NCBI RefSeq assembly: GCF_002005225.1
Contig: NZ_CP019724.1
Coordinates: 3,040,501-3,104,500, forward strand
Length of the DNA stretch: 64,000 nt
DNA from: Streptomyces pactum
GTDB lineage: Bacteria > Actinomycetota > Actinomycetes > Streptomycetales > Streptomycetaceae
Reading direction: 5' to 3'
In this document: positions 61,990 to 64,000 of the stretch, piece by piece
How the letters are laid out: each line of letters opens with the position of its first letter
How positions within the stretch are numbered: position 1 is the stretch's first letter
The notes under the pieces: generated by a model
Databases searched by the model: none
Seen by the model: the letters and a program-made list of their open reading frames with translations, nothing else
Told to the model about the DNA's origin: nothing
Made by a program: the position numbers and the translations under genes

Positions 61990-63435
61990 GTGAGTGACAC
62001 CCCATTCGGATTCGGCCTTCCGCCGGAGGAGCCGGACGACGGCGACGAGGGCAAGAAGAAGGACCAGCAGGGCGGCGGTGGTCAGGGACCGGCCAACCCG
62101 TTCGGATTCGGGTCCGGAGCCGGCGGCCTTGGCGGCCCCGGCGCGGACAACCCGTTCGCTGCCATGTTCGGTTCCATGAACCCCAACGACCTGGGCGCCG
62201 CGTTCCAGCAGCTCGGCCAGATGCTCTCCTACGAGGGCGGTCCGGTGAACTGGGACATGGCCAAGCAGATCGCCCGCCAGACGGTCTCCCAGGGCACACC
62301 GGACGGCACGAAGGACGCCAGCGTCGGCCCCGCCGAGCGCAATGCCGTCCAGGAGGCCGTCCGCCTGGCCGACCTGTGGCTGGACGACGCCACCGCCCTG
62401 CCCTCCGGCGCCGGTACCGCGGTGGCCTGGAGCCGCGCGGAGTGGGTCGAGGCGACCCTGCCCGCCTGGCGGGAACTCGTCGACCCGGTCGCCGAGCGCG
62501 TCGGCACCGCCATGGGCGACGTGCTGCCCGAGGAGATGCAGGCCATGGCCGGCCCGCTGATCGGCATGATGCGTTCCATGGGTGGCGCCATGTTCGGCAC
62601 GCAGATCGGGCAGGCCGTCGGTGTGCTCGCCGGCGAGGTCGTCGGCTCGACCGACGTGGGCCTGCCGCTCGGCCCGGCCGGCAAGGCCGCGCTGCTGCCG
62701 GTGAACGTCGAGGCGTTCGGCAAGGACCTCGGCGTGCCGCAGGAGGAGGTGCGGCTGTATCTCGCCCTGCGCGAGGCCGCCCACCAGCGCCTCTTCGCGC
62801 ACGTGCCGTGGCTGCGCTCGCATCTGTTCGGCGCGGTCGAGGGTTACGCCCGCGGGATCAAGGTCGACACGGCCAAGCTGGAGGACGTGGTCGGCCAGTT
62901 CGACCCGCAGAACCCCGAGCAGTTGCAGGAGGCTCTCCAGCAGGGCATGTTCCAGCCGGAGGACACCCCGGAACAGAAGGCGGCGCTGGCCCGTCTGGAG
63001 ACGGCTCTGGCGCTCGTCGAGGGCTGGGTGGACGCGGTGGTGCACACCGCCGCCAAGCCGCGCCTGTCCTCCGCCGACGCGCTGCGCGAGACGCTGCGCC
63101 GCCGTCGCGCCTCGGGCGGTCCCGCGGAGCAGACGTTCGCCACGCTCATCGGGCTGGAGCTGCGCCCGCGCCGCCTGCGCGACGCTTCCCGTCTGTGGGC
63201 GTCCCTGACGGACGCGCGTGGTGTCGACGGCCGGGACGGCCTGTGGGCCCACCCGGACATGCTGCCGACCGCGACCGACCTGGACGACCCGGACGGCTTC
63301 GTGCACCGCGAGCAGCTCGACTTCTCCGAGCTGGACAAGATGCTCGGTGAGGCGGCCGGCAAGCCCGATCTCAAGAAGAAGGACGACGAGAAGGGCCAGG
63401 GCGGGGCCGACGGCAAGGGCGACGACACCGAGTGA
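61990..63435 (+). CDS. DUF2342 zincin-like protein
   Basis: A 481-residue protein. The N-terminal 100 residues are Gly/Pro-rich (FGFGLPPEEPDDGDEGKKK...). The core matches DUF2342, with LREAAHQRLFAHVPWLRSHL carrying the AHxRLF motif and PLIGMMRSMGGAMFGTQIGQAVG. This family is listed as a zinc-dependent metalloprotease with a zincin-like fold, but activity is unproven. The C-terminus is acidic/Lys-rich. GTG 61990 with GAGGAA upstream; divergent from the SDR gene. Confidence 0.82.
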   Translation: MSDTPFGFGLPPEEPDDGDEGKKKDQQGGGGQGPANPFGFGSGAGGLGGPGADNPFAAMFGSMNPNDLGAAFQQLGQMLSYEGGPVNWDMAKQIARQTVSQGTPDGTKDASVGPAERNAVQEAVRLADLWLDDATALPSGAGTAVAWSRAEWVEATLPAWRELVDPVAERVGTAMGDVLPEEMQAMAGPLIGMMRSMGGAMFGTQIGQAVGVLAGEVVGSTDVGLPLGPAGKAALLPVNVEAFGKDLGVPQEEVRLYLALREAAHQRLFAHVPWLRSHLFGAVEGYARGIKVDTAKLEDVVGQFDPQNPEQLQEALQQGMFQPEDTPEQKAALARLETALALVEGWVDAVVHTAAKPRLSSADALRETLRRRRASGGPAEQTFATLIGLELRPRRLRDASRLWASLTDARGVDGRDGLWAHPDMLPTATDLDDPDGFVHREQLDFSELDKMLGEAAGKPDLKKKDDEKGQGGADGKGDDTE

Positions 63436-63947
63436 GCCTCCACGACGACGCCGTCCTGGTCCTGAAGGGGTGCGAGGGCCAGGACGAGCTGCGCCAGATC
63501 TACCTGGACCATCTCGCGACGTACCCGGACGGCATGTGGAAGGCCTGCGCGGACGGGCACATCACGGCGAGCGTCATGGTGATCGACCCGTCGCGCGGGC
63601 GGGTCCTGCTGACCCTCCACAGGAAGTTGCGCATGTGGCTGCAGATGGGCGGCCACTGCGAGCCGGGCGACGAGACGCTGGCGCGGGCGGCCCTGCGCGA
63701 GGGCACGGAGGAGTCGGGCATCGCCGGACTGGCCCTGCTGCCCGGCGGTCCCGTGCGGCTGGACCGCCACCACACGCCCTGCGCCTGGCATCTGGACGTC
63801 CAGTACGCGGCGCTGGCTCCGGAGGGGGCCGTCGAGGCGATCAGCGACGAGTCCCTGGACCTGCGCTGGTTCCCGTACGCCGAGGTCGCGGACGTGGCCG
63901 ACGAGTCGGTCGTACGCCTGCTGGAGGCGACCCGCGCCCGGCTCTGA
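63432..63947 (+). CDS. Nudix hydrolase
   Basis: A 171-residue protein with the Nudix box GHCEPGDETLARAALREGTEESGI (G-x5-E-x7-REGTEE), which binds Mg and cleaves nucleoside-diphosphate-linked compounds. The substrate is unknown. The GTG overlaps the stop of the DUF2342 gene (GTGA), so they are coupled; the order DUF2342-Nudix is conserved in actinobacteria. Confidence 0.88.
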   Translation: MSLHDDAVLVLKGCEGQDELRQIYLDHLATYPDGMWKACADGHITASVMVIDPSRGRVLLTLHRKLRMWLQMGGHCEPGDETLARAALREGTEESGIAGLALLPGGPVRLDRHHTPCAWHLDVQYAALAPEGAVEAISDESLDLRWFPYAEVADVADESVVRLLEATRARL

Positions 63948-63952
63948 ACCGG

Positions 63953-63986
63953 GTAAGGGGTGACCGCCCTAGCGATCACCCCTTAC
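63953..63986. terminator. Terminator after the Nudix gene
   Basis: Perfect 11-bp stem gtaaggggtga / tcaccccttac with a 12-nt loop, 6 bp after the Nudix stop. The last 14 bp of the window hold nothing further. Confidence 0.8.
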
Positions 63987-64000
63987 AAAGCGTGCGGCGC

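Overview
This is chromosomal DNA from a high-GC actinomycete, almost certainly a Streptomyces close to S. coelicolor. The evidence is strongly GC-biased third codon positions, frequent GTG starts, WblE, RsrA/SigR, a DasR regulon with dre sites, nickel superoxide dismutase, epi-isozizaene synthase with CYP170A1, and the nrdABS operon behind a cobalamin riboswitch. Gene order looks like the conserved chromosomal core rather than a mobile island: I see no transposase, integrase, prophage or CRISPR array.

Layout. 1-2.8 kb: end of an amino-acid ABC ATPase, a methyltransferase, a CGNR-type regulator and the sodX/sodN pair. 2.8-6.4 kb: an acetyltransferase, then a two-gene unit of a family 2B encapsulin shell (with cyclic-nucleotide-binding domain) and a polyprenyl diphosphate synthase, its likely cargo. 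6.7-14.5 kb: amidase, PLP enzyme, Na+/H+ antiporter, the SigH stress sigma factor with its anti-sigma factor, a lipid kinase and WblE. 14.7-19.1 kb: a PdtaS-like histidine kinase, a TetR/SDR divergent pair and nagB. 19.5-25.5 kb: the dasABC chito-oligosaccharide transporter, a family 3 glycosidase and dasR. Dre sites lie at nagB, dasA and dasR, and there is one unexpected extra site upstream of the histidine kinase.

25.6-33.1 kb: a sodium-solute symporter with its DUF3311 partner, an acetyltransferase, then nrdA-nrdB-nrdS behind two NrdR boxes and a B12 riboswitch. 33.1-35.6 kb: the albaflavenone cluster (eizS, cyp170A1), translationally coupled. 35.8-47.4 kb: peptide deformylase, a TPR protein, two membrane HD/HD-GYP proteins, rsrA-sigR with a SigR-type promoter, a hydrolase, an SRAP protein, an M50 peptidase, aroA, rsgA and an SMR transporter. 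47.4-52.1 kb: TetR, hisN, a CBS protein and the divergent catalase/CatR pair. 52.2-54.8 kb: two identical initiator tRNA genes flanking a Sel1-repeat gene. 54.8-64 kb: the conserved actinobacterial block UPF0182, PPA1309 family, PDZ/Lon-like protease, MoaE, an epimerase, a DUF2342 protein and a Nudix protein.

The recurring themes are redox and metal stress (NiSOD, SigR/RsrA, CatR, WblE, SigH), aminosugar sensing (DasR, NagB, DasABC) and terpenoid metabolism (encapsulated prenyl synthase, EizS/CYP170A1). Several non-coding stretches carry tandem repeats: an 11-bp phased array, a perfect 45-bp array, and repeats inside the SigR N-terminal extension, NrdB and an HD protein. All coordinates and motifs come from reading the sequence; family names come from recalled family signatures, and no database search was run.
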